Positions 35,802-44,575 of a stretch of 64,000 nucleotides of DNA are shown piece by piece. The notes under the pieces are model-generated. The model was not told the origin of the DNA, did not search any database, and was given only the letters and a program-made list of their open reading frames with translations. The stretch lies in assembly GCF_000952855.1 (NCBI RefSeq), contig NZ_JSVU01000004.1:186001-250000 (forward strand). The letters run 5' to 3'. The DNA comes from Aequorivita vladivostokensis (GTDB taxonomy: Bacteria > Bacteroidota > Bacteroidia > Flavobacteriales > Flavobacteriaceae). A program made the position numbers and the translations under genes. Every line of letters starts with the position of its first letter. Within the stretch, counting starts at the first letter, position 1.

Positions 35802-36242
35802 TTAAACTCTAAGCATGGCAATGTGCGGAATACCATCTTCCATATAACGATCGCCGATGGTTTTAAACCCGTGGCTTTCGTAAAAAATAACCAAATACAC
35901 TTGAGCCGATATCTTTATCTTATCGGCTTTATAATTTGTTTTAATGGCTTCTATTGATGCTTTGGTAATCGCGTGGCCATAGCCCATTTTTCGGTAGTTT
36001 TCGCGTACCAAAACCCTTCCTATGGACGCTTCGTCAAAATAATCACCCGCTTGGAAACAGCGCGCATAAGCAACTAAATTACCGTCTTCCCAACCCATAA
36101 TGTGCAAGGCGCGTTCGTCCTTTCCATCAATATCTTGATAAACACAATCTTGCTCCACCACAAAAACCTCGCTTCGCAATTGTAAAACGTCATACAATTC
36201 CTTTGTGCTCAATTCATCAAAATTCTTTACTTCAATTTTCAT
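35802..36242 (-). CDS. GNAT family N-acetyltransferase (ElaA-like)
   Basis: A 146-aa single-domain acetyltransferase. The N-terminal LRSEVFVVEQDCVYQDIDGKDERALHI in part is typical of the ElaA subgroup, and the acetyl-CoA site is IGRVLVRENYRKMGYGHAI. The C-terminus YESHGFKTIGDRYMEDGIPHIAM is the usual end of this group. The acceptor is unknown. It is probably co-directional with, but not tightly coupled to, the CDF gene upstream (15-base gap). Confidence 0.88.
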   Translation of the reverse strand: MKIEVKNFDELSTKELYDVLQLRSEVFVVEQDCVYQDIDGKDERALHIMGWEDGNLVAYARCFQAGDYFDEASIGRVLVRENYRKMGYGHAITKASIEAIKTNYKADKIKISAQVYLVIFYESHGFKTIGDRYMEDGIPHIAMLRV

Positions 36243-36257
36243 AGCATTTTAAATAAA

Positions 36258-37187
36258 TCAATCCTGAACAATAATATCCTTTGGATCATCCTTTTGGTGT
36301 TCGGGCTGGATGGTTACGTGGTTTATTCCGAAATCGTGATACAGCATTTCCTCTACCTTGGTCAAAGCAGCATCAAATTGGGTTAGCGTTATGTCCTCGT
36401 GAAATTCCACATGCGCCTCCAAATGGGTTTCCTGTTCATTCAATTGCCAAATATGGATATGGTGCATATTCTTTATCTCAGGAATTTTGCACACCGCCTT
36501 GTTAATTACTTCCAAATTTAAGTCATCGGGGGTGAAAAGCATCAAAACCTTAAAAGAGCTTTTCAACAAATCGTAACCCATTATCAATAAATACAGCGCA
36601 ATCAAAACGGTCAAAAGGCTATCCACCCAAAACCATTCAAAATATTTCATCAACAGACCACCAATCAAAACGGCAACGGAAGCTGCCATATCGGTTAACA
36701 AATGCAGATAGGCAGAGCGCATGTTCATATTGCTTTTTGAATCCTTAAAAAGCAACAAAACGCTGAAGCCATTGAAAACGATACCTAAAATTGCGAGCCA
36801 AATAACCAGACCGCTTTCTATAGCTTGGGGATTGAAAAAACGAAGGACAGCTTCGTAAATAAGATAGATTGCTACCACAATTAAAGTGGCGGAATTTACA
36901 AACGCAGCAATAATTTCCGCACGTTTGTAGCCGAAGGTTTTGGTTACCGAAGCATCTTTTTTGGAATACCTATCGGCAATGTAACTCACAACCAGTGAAA
37001 GCACATCGCTAAAATTGTGAAGGGCGTCCGAAAGCAACGACAAACTCCCGGAAATTACCCCACCGATTGCTTGTGCCACGGTAATTCCTATGTTCAAAAG
37101 AATGGAAAGCAACAGCTTCCTTCCCTTTAAATCGGGATGTGAATGCCCATGCGAATCGTTAGGGGAATGTGCGTGGTTATGCGCCAT
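36258..37187 (-). CDS. Cation diffusion facilitator (Zn2+/Cd2+/Co2+ exporter)
   Basis: A 309-aa inner-membrane metal/proton antiporter. The N-terminus is His-rich (HNHAHSPNDSHGHSHPD) for metal capture. The HxxxD transport sites are in LLSDALHNFSD (second helix) and HLLTDMAAS (fifth helix). Six helices precede a C-terminal cytoplasmic domain with MHHIHIWQLNEQETHLEAHV. The metal is probably zinc. It starts 9 bp after rpiB in the same direction, suggesting an rpiB-CDF-GNAT transcript. Confidence 0.92.
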   Translation of the reverse strand: MAHNHAHSPNDSHGHSHPDLKGRKLLLSILLNIGITVAQAIGGVISGSLSLLSDALHNFSDVLSLVVSYIADRYSKKDASVTKTFGYKRAEIIAAFVNSATLIVVAIYLIYEAVLRFFNPQAIESGLVIWLAILGIVFNGFSVLLLFKDSKSNMNMRSAYLHLLTDMAASVAVLIGGLLMKYFEWFWVDSLLTVLIALYLLIMGYDLLKSSFKVLMLFTPDDLNLEVINKAVCKIPEIKNMHHIHIWQLNEQETHLEAHVEFHEDITLTQFDAALTKVEEMLYHDFGINHVTIQPEHQKDDPKDIIVQD

Positions 37188-37196
37188 TTTAATAGG

Positions 37197-37628
37197 TTAT
37201 GAACAGGCTATTTTTTCAACGCGATTTTTGTGACGGCCGCCTTCAAATTCGGTTTTAAGAAAAGTTTTTACCATTTCAACTGCTTGTGGTTTGCTTGTGA
37301 AACGTGCGGGAATGCTCAAAATATTGGCATCGTTGTGCTGACGGGCGAGCTCGGTAATTTCTTTGGTCCAACAAAGGGCGGAACGCACTTTTTGGTGTTT
37401 ATTGGCGGTCATATTTGCACCGTTTCCGCTTCCGCAGATTATGATTCCTAAATCCACTTTTCCGTTTTCAACATCCGCAGCGACGGGATGTATAAAATCA
37501 GGGTAATCCACACTTGCTTCGCTATCGGTTCCGTGGTTGATAACGGTGTGTCCTTCTTTTTCCAAATAGGAAATGATTTCAAATTTATACTCTGTGCCTG
37601 CGTGGTCGTTGCCGATGGAGATTTTCAT
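37197..37628 (-). CDS. rpiB: Ribose-5-phosphate isomerase B
   Basis: A 143-aa RpiB/LacA-type isomerase converting ribulose-5-phosphate and ribose-5-phosphate. The N-terminus ISIGNDHAGTEYKFE carries the DHAG phosphate/substrate motif. The active-site region GIIICGSGNGANMTANK replaces the canonical catalytic Cys region with CGSGNG, which keeps the Cys. It is the first gene of a minus-strand run with a -7 box 16 bases upstream. Confidence 0.94.
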   Translation of the reverse strand: MKISIGNDHAGTEYKFEIISYLEKEGHTVINHGTDSEASVDYPDFIHPVAADVENGKVDLGIIICGSGNGANMTANKHQKVRSALCWTKEITELARQHNDANILSIPARFTSKPQAVEMVKTFLKTEFEGGRHKNRVEKIACS

Positions 37629-37644
37629 GATGCTAATTTTTTTT

Positions 37645-37652
37645 CAAAGATA
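37645..37652 (-). promoter_or_regulatory. -7 box TATCTTTG for rpiB
   Basis: Full TAnnTTTG match on the minus strand, 16 bases before rpiB. Confidence 0.5.
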
Positions 37653-38212
37653 AAACATCACGTATTTATTTAAGCAGAAATACATTTATAATTATACCAA
37701 CAACTGTGTTCAATACCTATTGATTTTCAATTGATAACGATTTCTTAACGCTATCGACATCATTCGGTTAACAACATTGTTGATATTTGTTAATGGAATT
37801 ACGACAAGTAAAATTGCAAGTGTGGGGATTATTTACAATAGGTTTAAAATATGCACAACACCAAAAATTTAATTCGTTTTTTGCGTGCAATTTATGAGCA
37901 GCATTTCTATCGTTTCAAACAGGATTTCCATAAAAACTTATAAGATTTTAGTTGTCAAAATACGTTATCCACCGTTGTTAACTACTTCTGCTATTTCGTT
38001 ATTTCCAAGGCTTTTAAATCTTAAATATATGTTAACAACGTTTTATTAAATGGCAATAAATTCATTTCAAAACAAAACCTTAAAAAGTTATTGTATATAT
38101 TAACACCCTATCATCATCACCATTTTTTATTTTAAAAATTTCAAAAAAAGAAATGATGTATAAATATATGTTGATAACAATAAAAATTACTGAAATGGAT
38201 TTTAGAAAAGTA
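37653..38212. other. AT-rich 560-bp spacer with DnaA-box-like words; candidate replication origin
   Basis: No plausible gene is present. The 9-mer GTTAACAAC occurs three times: 37767-37775 and 38031-38039 direct, and 37974-37982 inverted. TTATCCACC (37965-37973) and TTATCAACA (minus strand, 38169-38177) each differ from the DnaA box TTATCCACA by one base. Long A/T runs follow (38060-38160). This layout resembles a bacterial oriC. Two parS sites lie 16-18 kb to the right. GC skew was not established by hand, so the call is tentative. Confidence 0.4.
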
Positions 38213-38452
38213 CTATACTATTTTTAAATTGGAAGGATGGTCCAGGTTTTTGATGATTTCCTCCGCCTCGGCAATATCTTCTATATGAACCTGTAGCCGA
38301 ATCCCGCCAATGGCATTGGAATAAAACGGAAAAACGCTGATCATGGTTTCATTTTGAAATATGTACCGAATCTCCGCCTGGTCAAACAAAAGTTGAAGCA
38401 CCGCATATTCCGCGGGGTATGAAAAAATAGCTATGGTTTTAAAGTGCTTCAT
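38213..38452 (-). CDS. DUF2007-type small protein, 79 aa
   Basis: A short cytosolic protein with a ferredoxin-like pattern: FKTIAIFSYPAEYAVLQLLFD then IRYIFQNE and GGIRLQVHIEDIAEAEEII. This matches DUF2007 (putative signal-transducing protein), in which one domain of about 65 residues is present. The role is unknown; related domains are PII-like in fold. It flanks the AT-rich candidate-origin spacer. Confidence 0.75.
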   Translation of the reverse strand: MKHFKTIAIFSYPAEYAVLQLLFDQAEIRYIFQNETMISVFPFYSNAIGGIRLQVHIEDIAEAEEIIKNLDHPSNLKIV

Positions 38453-38524
38453 TGTGTTTGTTTCTATGTTTTGGAATGATATGAAGTTACATTAAACAAT
38501 GTATTTTTTTAGAAATGAACTCAC

Positions 38525-38592
38525 AGTTATTGAGTTACTGAGTTATTAATACGTAACCTTCAAATAACTAATAACTTAATAACCCAATAACT
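38525..38592. repeat. Inverted array of AGTTATTG-type 8-mers
   Basis: 38525-38548 holds three tandem 8-mers (AGTTATTG, AGTTACTG, AGTTATTA). The segment ending at 38592 is an inverted near copy; arms of 26 bases match at 22 positions, and all differences are transitions. It lies in the 223-bp spacer between the DUF2007 gene and rnr and could fold as a long AT-rich hairpin. Confidence 0.65.
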
Positions 38593-38675
38593 ATTACCAA
38601 GGTACTAAATCTTTCCTAATGTAAACACGTCATTCTTTGAGAAGTAGTACTTTTACGCGAATTACAAAAACAACT

Positions 38676-40883
38676 ATGCCAAAACACAAACGAAAAAAGA
38701 AAAACAATAAAATTGAAAATCTTTCCCAAACCATACTGAACATTCTTCGGAAAGATCATTCACAAGCATTCAATTACAAACAAATTGCCGCAAAACTGCA
38801 ACTTGACGACCCCAGCAGCAGAAACCAAATAGTGAAAAAACTAAAGGATCTGCAGGGCAAGGGAAGCATACAGGAAATTGAGCGCGGCAAATACATACTT
38901 ACCCCTTCGCAAAATTATTACACCGGAAAAGTGGATATAGCAGGCCGTGGCCAAGGTTATATTATCGTCGAGGATTTGGAGGACGATATTTATGTGAAAA
39001 GCAAAAACCTGAACAAAGCCTTAAACGGCGATATTGTTGAAGTGTATGTTTTTAAGCGTAAAAAAGGCGGAAAGACCGAAGGAGAAGTAACCAAAATTTT
39101 AGAGAGAAAACGAACCGAATTCGTTGGTACCATCCAAGTGCAGGAAAACTTTGCCTTTGTTGATGTTACCGATTATAAAATGTACACCGATATTTTTGTT
39201 CCGAAGAATAAAATAAACGGTGCAAAAAATGGTGAAAAAGTATTGGTTGCAATGGAGGAATGGCCCGAAAAGGCCGATTCTCCTTATGGAAAGGTAATCA
39301 AAGTACTCGGAATGCCGGGCGAGCACAATACCGAAATCCATTCTATTTTGGCGCAGTACGGTCTTCCGTATGAATTTCCAAAGGAAGTGGAGGATTTTGC
39401 CAATAAAATTGATACTTCCATAAAGGCTTCAGAAATAAAAAAGCGTCGCGATATGCGCGACGTGCTCACATTTACGATAGATCCAAAGGACGCAAAGGAT
39501 TTTGACGATGCGCTTTCCTTTGAAAAATTGGAGAATGGAAATTTCGAGATAGGAATTCACATTGCAGATGTTTCGCATTACGTAACCCCTGGTAACGAAC
39601 TGGATGACGAAGCATACGAACGCGCAACTTCGGTCTATTTGGTTGATAGGGTAGTGCCGATGCTTCCGGAAATTCTTTCAAATAACGCATGTTCGCTTCG
39701 GCCCAATGAGGAAAAATATACGTTCTCTGCGGTTTTTGAAATAACGCCCAAAGCGGAAGTAAAAAAGCAGTGGTTTGGAAGAACGGTAACATACAGTGAC
39801 GCCCGTTTTGCGTATGAAGAAGCGCAGCACATAATTGAAAATCCGAAGGATGAAATACATACAATTCCCTCAAAAATTTCAATCACTGATAAGGAATATA
39901 CAGTAAAAGCGGAAATTGCCGAGGCCATTCTGGAAATGGACCGTCTTGCAAAAATGTTGCGGACAAAACGTATGCGTGCCGGTGCCATTTCTTTTGATAA
40001 AGTGGAAGTGAAATTCATTCTCGATGAGAATAACAATCCCGAAGGAGTTTATTTCAAGGAAAGCAAGGATGCTAATAAACTTATTGAGGAATTTATGCTT
40101 TTGGCAAACAGAAGCGTTGCCGAATTCATAGGAAAACAGGAACCTAAAAAGACTTTTGTTTACAGAGTTCACGACGAACCGGACGATGAAAAAATTGCCG
40201 CTTTGGAAAATATAATCAAACGTTTCGGCTATAAACTGAACACCAAAGACCGCCATTCCACCGCCCAATCCATGAATAAACTTTTAAAGGATGTACAGGG
40301 CAAAAAAGAGCAGAATTTAATTGATACACTCGCCATCCGAAGTATGAGCAAGGCAATGTACACCACGCACAACATCGGCCATTACGGTCTTGCTTTTGAT
40401 TATTACACACATTTCACTTCGCCGATCCGTCGTTACCCCGATGTAATGGTGCATCGATTGCTTCAACATTATTTGGACGGCGGAAAATCTGCCAAGGAAG
40501 AGGAATACGAAGAAAAATGCGGGCACAGCAGCGATATGGAAAATCTCGCCACCAATGCAGAGCGCGATAGCATCAAGTATATGCAGGTGAAGTATATGCA
40601 GGATCACCAAGACCAGGAATTTTTGGGAGTAATTTCAGGAGTTACCGAGTGGGGAATCTATGTTGAAATTATATCGAACAAATGCGAGGGGATGGTCCGT
40701 TTACAGGATTTGAACGATGACCGCTACGAATTTGACAGAGATGAATATGCCGTCATTGGCCAACGTACGAAAAATGTGTACCAACTTGGCGATGAAGTTT
40801 ATGTGAAAGTGAAGAATGCAGATTTAGTGAAAAAGCATTTGGATTTTACGATGTTGGGCCACCGAAAGGATTATAAAAATTAA
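38676..40883 (+). CDS. rnr: Ribonuclease R
   Basis: A 735-aa 3'-5' processive exoribonuclease that degrades structured RNA and acts in rRNA quality control. I choose the ATG at 38676 (MPKHKRKKKNNK). Order: an N-terminal winged helix (about 20-75), cold-shock domains (about 80-220), the RNB catalytic domain with TIDPKDAKDFDDALS (metal Asps), and a C-terminal S1 domain (about 645-730, EFLGVISGVTEWGIYVEI). The N-terminus is basic. Full length. Confidence 0.96.
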   Translation: MPKHKRKKKNNKIENLSQTILNILRKDHSQAFNYKQIAAKLQLDDPSSRNQIVKKLKDLQGKGSIQEIERGKYILTPSQNYYTGKVDIAGRGQGYIIVEDLEDDIYVKSKNLNKALNGDIVEVYVFKRKKGGKTEGEVTKILERKRTEFVGTIQVQENFAFVDVTDYKMYTDIFVPKNKINGAKNGEKVLVAMEEWPEKADSPYGKVIKVLGMPGEHNTEIHSILAQYGLPYEFPKEVEDFANKIDTSIKASEIKKRRDMRDVLTFTIDPKDAKDFDDALSFEKLENGNFEIGIHIADVSHYVTPGNELDDEAYERATSVYLVDRVVPMLPEILSNNACSLRPNEEKYTFSAVFEITPKAEVKKQWFGRTVTYSDARFAYEEAQHIIENPKDEIHTIPSKISITDKEYTVKAEIAEAILEMDRLAKMLRTKRMRAGAISFDKVEVKFILDENNNPEGVYFKESKDANKLIEEFMLLANRSVAEFIGKQEPKKTFVYRVHDEPDDEKIAALENIIKRFGYKLNTKDRHSTAQSMNKLLKDVQGKKEQNLIDTLAIRSMSKAMYTTHNIGHYGLAFDYYTHFTSPIRRYPDVMVHRLLQHYLDGGKSAKEEEYEEKCGHSSDMENLATNAERDSIKYMQVKYMQDHQDQEFLGVISGVTEWGIYVEIISNKCEGMVRLQDLNDDRYEFDRDEYAVIGQRTKNVYQLGDEVYVKVKNADLVKKHLDFTMLGHRKDYKN

Positions 40884-40928
40884 AATTTTACCATTGTGGG
40901 TAAAAGTAATTTGTATTTTTACCCTACT

Positions 40929-41642
40929 ATGTTTGACGGTTTACTCTACGCAGCTTTCTACGGATTTTTGTTGGCCTTCGCCGTCGGTCCGGTTTTTTTC
41001 ACATTGATTGAAACGGCGATTACCAAAGGAATTAAAGCAGCCATCTTTTTTGATCTGGGGGCAATTTTCGCCGATATTATTTTTATTATAATTGCCTTTT
41101 TCAGCACCAGTAGAATTCTTGAAAAGGTAAAGCACGATCCGGGCCTGCTGATTTTTGGAGGTGCCATTCTCATTGCTTACGGAATCATTTCGTACATCCG
41201 CACCAACAAATCAATTTTTAAAATTGTAAGGGAGCATTACGCGGTAAAAGTGAAAAAGAACCTCGGCGGATTATTCCTGAAAGGTTTCCTTTTAAATTTC
41301 GTAAACTTCGGCGTTTTGGCGGGTTGGATTGGCACATTGATTATGGCAAACGCGCTCACTACTTCAGATAATGGCGTGTTTCTTTTTATTTCCACGGTAT
41401 TGGCCACTTTTTTCCTCACAGATCTGTTAAAAATGCTCTTGGCGAAGAAACTTAAAAACAAAATGACCCCACGATTTATTTTCAGGACCAAGAAGTGGGT
41501 AAGCATTTTAATATTGGCCTTTGGTGTTTTATTGCTGATCCAAGGTATTTTCCCGAAAGGCGTGGAAGCGGGGCTGGAGAAAATTCCCGGGCAAAAACAT
41601 CCGGTAGAAAGGCCGATTCCGCCGGTTGAGGAACCTTTATAA
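40929..41642 (+). CDS. LysE family transporter
   Basis: A 237-aa membrane protein of the LysE/RhtB superfamily with about six helices. It begins MFDGLLYAAFYGFLLAFAVGPVFF, the typical family start with the GPxF element. I use this ATG rather than an upstream GTG/TTG; TATTTTTA lies just upstream. The C-terminus has a Pro-rich tail (HPVERPIPPVEEP). Members export amino acids or related small molecules; the substrate is unknown. It lies 45 bp downstream of rnr. Confidence 0.85.
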   Translation: MFDGLLYAAFYGFLLAFAVGPVFFTLIETAITKGIKAAIFFDLGAIFADIIFIIIAFFSTSRILEKVKHDPGLLIFGGAILIAYGIISYIRTNKSIFKIVREHYAVKVKKNLGGLFLKGFLLNFVNFGVLAGWIGTLIMANALTTSDNGVFLFISTVLATFFLTDLLKMLLAKKLKNKMTPRFIFRTKKWVSILILAFGVLLLIQGIFPKGVEAGLEKIPGQKHPVERPIPPVEEPL

Positions 41643-41725
41643 AAGTACTGTAAAATTTGGAAGCCTTTGAATCACTATTTAATATGAAAGCTTCGGAAGA
41701 ACCGTTTTGAATTTTTTTAAAATAA

Positions 41726-41753
41726 AAAACCCTCAACATAAAGTTGAAGGTTT
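41726..41753. terminator. Hairpin between LysE gene and tRNA-Cys
   Basis: AAAACCCTCAAC (ending 41738) pairs with GTTGAAGGTTTT with one wobble, around the loop ATAAA. The flanks are T- and A-rich, and it can serve both converging units. Confidence 0.6.
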
Positions 41754-41757
41754 TAAG

Positions 41758-41828
41758 AGGCATCGAGCGGATTCGAACCGCTGTAGCAGCTTTTGCAGAG
41801 CTGAGCCTAGCCACTCGGCCACGATGCC
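41758..41828 (-). tRNA. tRNA-Cys (GCA)
   Basis: The acceptor GGCATCG/CGATGCC, anticodon stem CAGCT/AGCTG with loop CTGCAAA (anticodon GCA), T-loop TTCGAAT and discriminator T73 are all typical of tRNA-Cys. CCA is not encoded. Confidence 0.96.
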
Positions 41829-41885
41829 CTATTAGGCTTGCAAATGTAAAAAAATTAAACTTAAAAATCCTATTTAAAAAGCAAA

Positions 41886-42242
41886 TTACCTTTTCCTTTT
41901 CATCGTCACGCTCACTTCTGCCACATCGCCCCCAATGGGTGGATTGCGTTTGGCTACGGTAACTTTCACTTCGTTCACCATTTCAACCTTTAATAAAATT
42001 GAATCTATAATACGCTTTGCCACGTGTTCCAAAAGCTTGGCTCGCACCGCCATTTCTTCCCTCACAATTTTTTGAAGCATTACATAATCCACGGTATCGG
42101 CCAGTTCGTCGGTTTCGGAAGCGTTCTTTAAATCTGCCTTTACAGAAAGATTTACCAAATAATCGGAGCCTATCTGTCCTTCTTCAATTAAACAGCCGTG
42201 ATAGGCGTAAATCTTTATATTTTTTAAACGAATGGTTCCCAT
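41886..42242 (-). CDS. folB: Dihydroneopterin aldolase
   Basis: A 118-aa T-fold enzyme that converts dihydroneopterin to 6-hydroxymethyl-dihydropterin in folate synthesis. It begins MGTIRLKNIKIYAYHGCLIEEGQIG, with the active-site Tyr/His-Gly and Glu, and contains DYVMLQKIVREEM and the C-terminal VTVAKRNPPIGGDVAEVSV with the general-base Lys. A -7 box lies 14 bases upstream. It is divergent from glnS. Confidence 0.94.
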   Translation of the reverse strand: MGTIRLKNIKIYAYHGCLIEEGQIGSDYLVNLSVKADLKNASETDELADTVDYVMLQKIVREEMAVRAKLLEHVAKRIIDSILLKVEMVNEVKVTVAKRNPPIGGDVAEVSVTMKRKR

Positions 42243-42256
42243 AAGAATAATTTTGG

Positions 42257-42264
42257 CAAAGATA
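42257..42264 (-). promoter_or_regulatory. -7 box TATCTTTG for folB
   Basis: Full TAnnTTTG match on the minus strand, 14 bases before folB. Confidence 0.5.
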
Positions 42265-42320
42265 TAAGAGAATGTTGGGTTGGGCTCAGTGGAAACCTGT
42301 TTCTTTTTCAGTTAATTGGT

Positions 42321-42328
42321 TACCTTTG
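42321..42328 (+). promoter_or_regulatory. -7 box TACCTTTG for glnS
   Basis: Full TAnnTTTG match 21 bases before the glnS ATG; it argues for the 42350 start because an upstream start would precede the promoter. Confidence 0.55.
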
Positions 42329-42349
42329 CACTTCATAAAAATTAAGTAT

Positions 42350-44029
42350 ATGAGTAACGAAGCCGCGCCGCTGAATTTTATAGAACACATTATTGAAGAA
42401 GACCTTACCAAGGGCTATACAAAGGAACAATTGTGTTTCCGTTTTCCGCCGGAACCGAACGGCTATCTTCACATTGGCCACGCCTCTTCAATCTGTTTGA
42501 ATTTCGGTTTGGGCGAGCGTTACAACGCCCCGGTAAACCTTCGTTTTGATGATACCAACCCCGCGAAGGAAGAGCAGGAATTTGTGGACGCCATAAAGCG
42601 CGACATTTCCTGGCTGGGCTATGAATGGGCTACGGAATGCTATGCCTCTGATTATTTTCAGCAGTTGTACGATTGGGCGGTCCAAATGGTGAAGGATGGA
42701 AAAGCCTATGTAGATTCCCAAACTTCGGAAGCCATTGCGGAACAAAAGGGAACGCCGAACACGCCGGGAAAGCCAAGCCCGTTCAGAAACCGTTCCGTTG
42801 AAGAGAATCTCGATTTGTTCGAAAAAATGAAAAACGGCGAAACCAAGGAAGGCGAGCACGTGCTCCGTGCCAAAATAAATATGGAATCGCCGAACATGTT
42901 GATGCGCGACCCAGTGATGTACCGAACCATCAACAAACACCACCACCGCACTGGAACGGATTGGAAAATCTTCCCCATGTACGATTGGACCCACGGCGAA
43001 AGCGATTATATTGAGCAAGTATCTCATTCTTTCTGTACGCTTGAATTTCTGCCGCACAGAGAGCTTTACGATTGGTTTTTGGACCAAGTGGTCGATCCCA
43101 AGAAATTGCGCCCAAAACAGCGCGAATTTGCCCGTAGAAATTTAAGTCACACGGTTGTCAGCAAACGAAAACTTGCACAGCTGGTAAGCAGTGGTGTTGT
43201 TACGGGCTGGGACGATCCGCGAATGCCCACCATTTCCGGGCTGCGCCGAAGAGGTTATACGCCAGAATCGATTAAAAATTTTGCCGACAGCATTGGCGTG
43301 GGGAAGCGTGAGAACCTGATTGACGTGTCACATCTTGAATTCAACGTTCGTGAGGATCTGAACAAGATTGCACCGCGAATCATGGTGGTTTTGGATCCCG
43401 TGAAGTTGATAATAGACAATTATCCCGAAGGAAAAACAGAATGGCTTGAAGCCGAAAACAATCCAGAGGATGAAACTGCCGGAAGTCGCCAAGTACCCTT
43501 TGCAAAAGAACTTTTAATTGAAAGGGATGATTTTCTTGAGGAAGCAAACCGTAAGTTTTTTAGATTGACTCTTGGAAAAGAGGTGCGTTTAAAGAATGCC
43601 TATATCATTAAGGGCGAAAGTGTAGTAAAAGATTCCGAAGGAAACATTATCCAAATACACTGCACCTACGATCCCGAAAGTAAGAGTGGCAGCGGTTCCG
43701 AAGCCTCCTTACGAAAAGTAAAGGGAACACTCCACTGGGTTTCTGCCGAACACGCCTTGCCAGTTGAAGTGCGTTTGTACGATCGCCTTTTCACCGAAGC
43801 CTCGCCCGATACCCACAAAGAGAAAGATTTTATGGAATTCATAAATCCAGACTCTTTGCAGGTTATTACCGGGTATGCAGAGCCAAGTGTGAAAGACTCC
43901 AACCCCGAAGATAAATTCCAGTTTCAACGTTTGGGATATTTTGTGGTTGATAGGGATTCGACTGAGGAAAAAATTGTCTTTAACCGAACGGTTCCCTTGC
44001 GTGATTCTTGGGCCAAATTGGCTGAATAA
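42350..44029 (+). CDS. glnS: Glutamine--tRNA ligase
   Basis: A 559-aa class I synthetase that charges tRNA-Gln. I choose the ATG at 42350 (MSNEAAPLNFIEHIIEEDL). The HIGH motif is HIGHAS in PEPNGYLHIGHASS, and the KMSKS equivalent is HTVVSKRKLAQL. MYDWTHGESDYIE and the C-terminal anticodon-binding barrels (about 340-555) are intact. It is distinct from gltX in this window, so both direct routes for Gln and Glu charging are present. Complete. Confidence 0.96.
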   Translation: MSNEAAPLNFIEHIIEEDLTKGYTKEQLCFRFPPEPNGYLHIGHASSICLNFGLGERYNAPVNLRFDDTNPAKEEQEFVDAIKRDISWLGYEWATECYASDYFQQLYDWAVQMVKDGKAYVDSQTSEAIAEQKGTPNTPGKPSPFRNRSVEENLDLFEKMKNGETKEGEHVLRAKINMESPNMLMRDPVMYRTINKHHHRTGTDWKIFPMYDWTHGESDYIEQVSHSFCTLEFLPHRELYDWFLDQVVDPKKLRPKQREFARRNLSHTVVSKRKLAQLVSSGVVTGWDDPRMPTISGLRRRGYTPESIKNFADSIGVGKRENLIDVSHLEFNVREDLNKIAPRIMVVLDPVKLIIDNYPEGKTEWLEAENNPEDETAGSRQVPFAKELLIERDDFLEEANRKFFRLTLGKEVRLKNAYIIKGESVVKDSEGNIIQIHCTYDPESKSGSGSEASLRKVKGTLHWVSAEHALPVEVRLYDRLFTEASPDTHKEKDFMEFINPDSLQVITGYAEPSVKDSNPEDKFQFQRLGYFVVDRDSTEEKIVFNRTVPLRDSWAKLAE

Positions 44030-44160
44030 TTAACATTCCCATTAAAAATTATTTTCGTTTTTAAGAGAAATTGGCTAAAATTTTCACTTTTTAAGACAAT
44101 TTTATAGAATGAAAAATAACTATTAACCGGTTGTTAACAGCAATGCGGGAAGTCTCTATG

Positions 44161-44168
44161 TACCTTTG
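44161..44168 (+). promoter_or_regulatory. -7 box TACCTTTG for the ytxH-like operon
   Basis: Full TAnnTTTG match 28 bases before the YtxH-like gene. GTTGTTAAC also occurs 24 bases upstream (44130-44138, within TTGTTAAC). Confidence 0.55.
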
Positions 44169-44196
44169 GAATTATTAACCAATAAAACATAGAATA

Positions 44197-44574
44197 ATGG
44201 CATCAAATACAGGTCAAACACTACTTGCATTATTAACTGGAGCAGCGATAGGAGCTGGCATCGGAATTCTTTATGCACCGGACAAAGGTTCAAAAACAAG
44301 GGACAAGCTTAACAAGGAAGCTAGAAAAGCACAAAAACAATTAAACAAACAAATTCAAGAAACAAGTAGCACGCTGAGCGAAAAAGCGCAGCGGGCTAGA
44401 TATAGTTTTGAGCAGAAACTAAACGAAACCTTATCTTCAGCTAGCTATAAGGCAGACGATATTCTTCTGGCAATGGAAGATAAATTGGAGGCCCTAAGAA
44501 AGCAAAATGCAAAATTACAGATAGATTCAACAGTTGATAAAGCGAAAGCAACAGCCAAAAAAGTAACTTCATAA
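44197..44574 (+). CDS. YtxH domain-containing protein
   Basis: 125 aa. The N-terminal hydrophobic Gly/Ala-rich helix (about 8-28, LLALLTGAAIGAGIGILYAPDKG) is the YtxH signature, and the rest is a charged amphipathic helix suited to a coiled coil. YtxH proteins are membrane-anchored and often stress-induced. It is the first of three genes spaced 1 bp or overlapping, with the holin-like gene next, so the operon probably builds a small envelope complex. Confidence 0.88.
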   Translation: MASNTGQTLLALLTGAAIGAGIGILYAPDKGSKTRDKLNKEARKAQKQLNKQIQETSSTLSEKAQRARYSFEQKLNETLSSASYKADDILLAMEDKLEALRKQNAKLQIDSTVDKAKATAKKVTS

Positions 44575-44575
44575 T

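Noticed and set aside
42854-42865. GAGCACGTGCTC palindrome inside glnS considered as parS
   Set aside because: Only the CACGTG core matches; the flanks lack the TGTTNC / GNAACA pattern, and it is explained by coding sequence.
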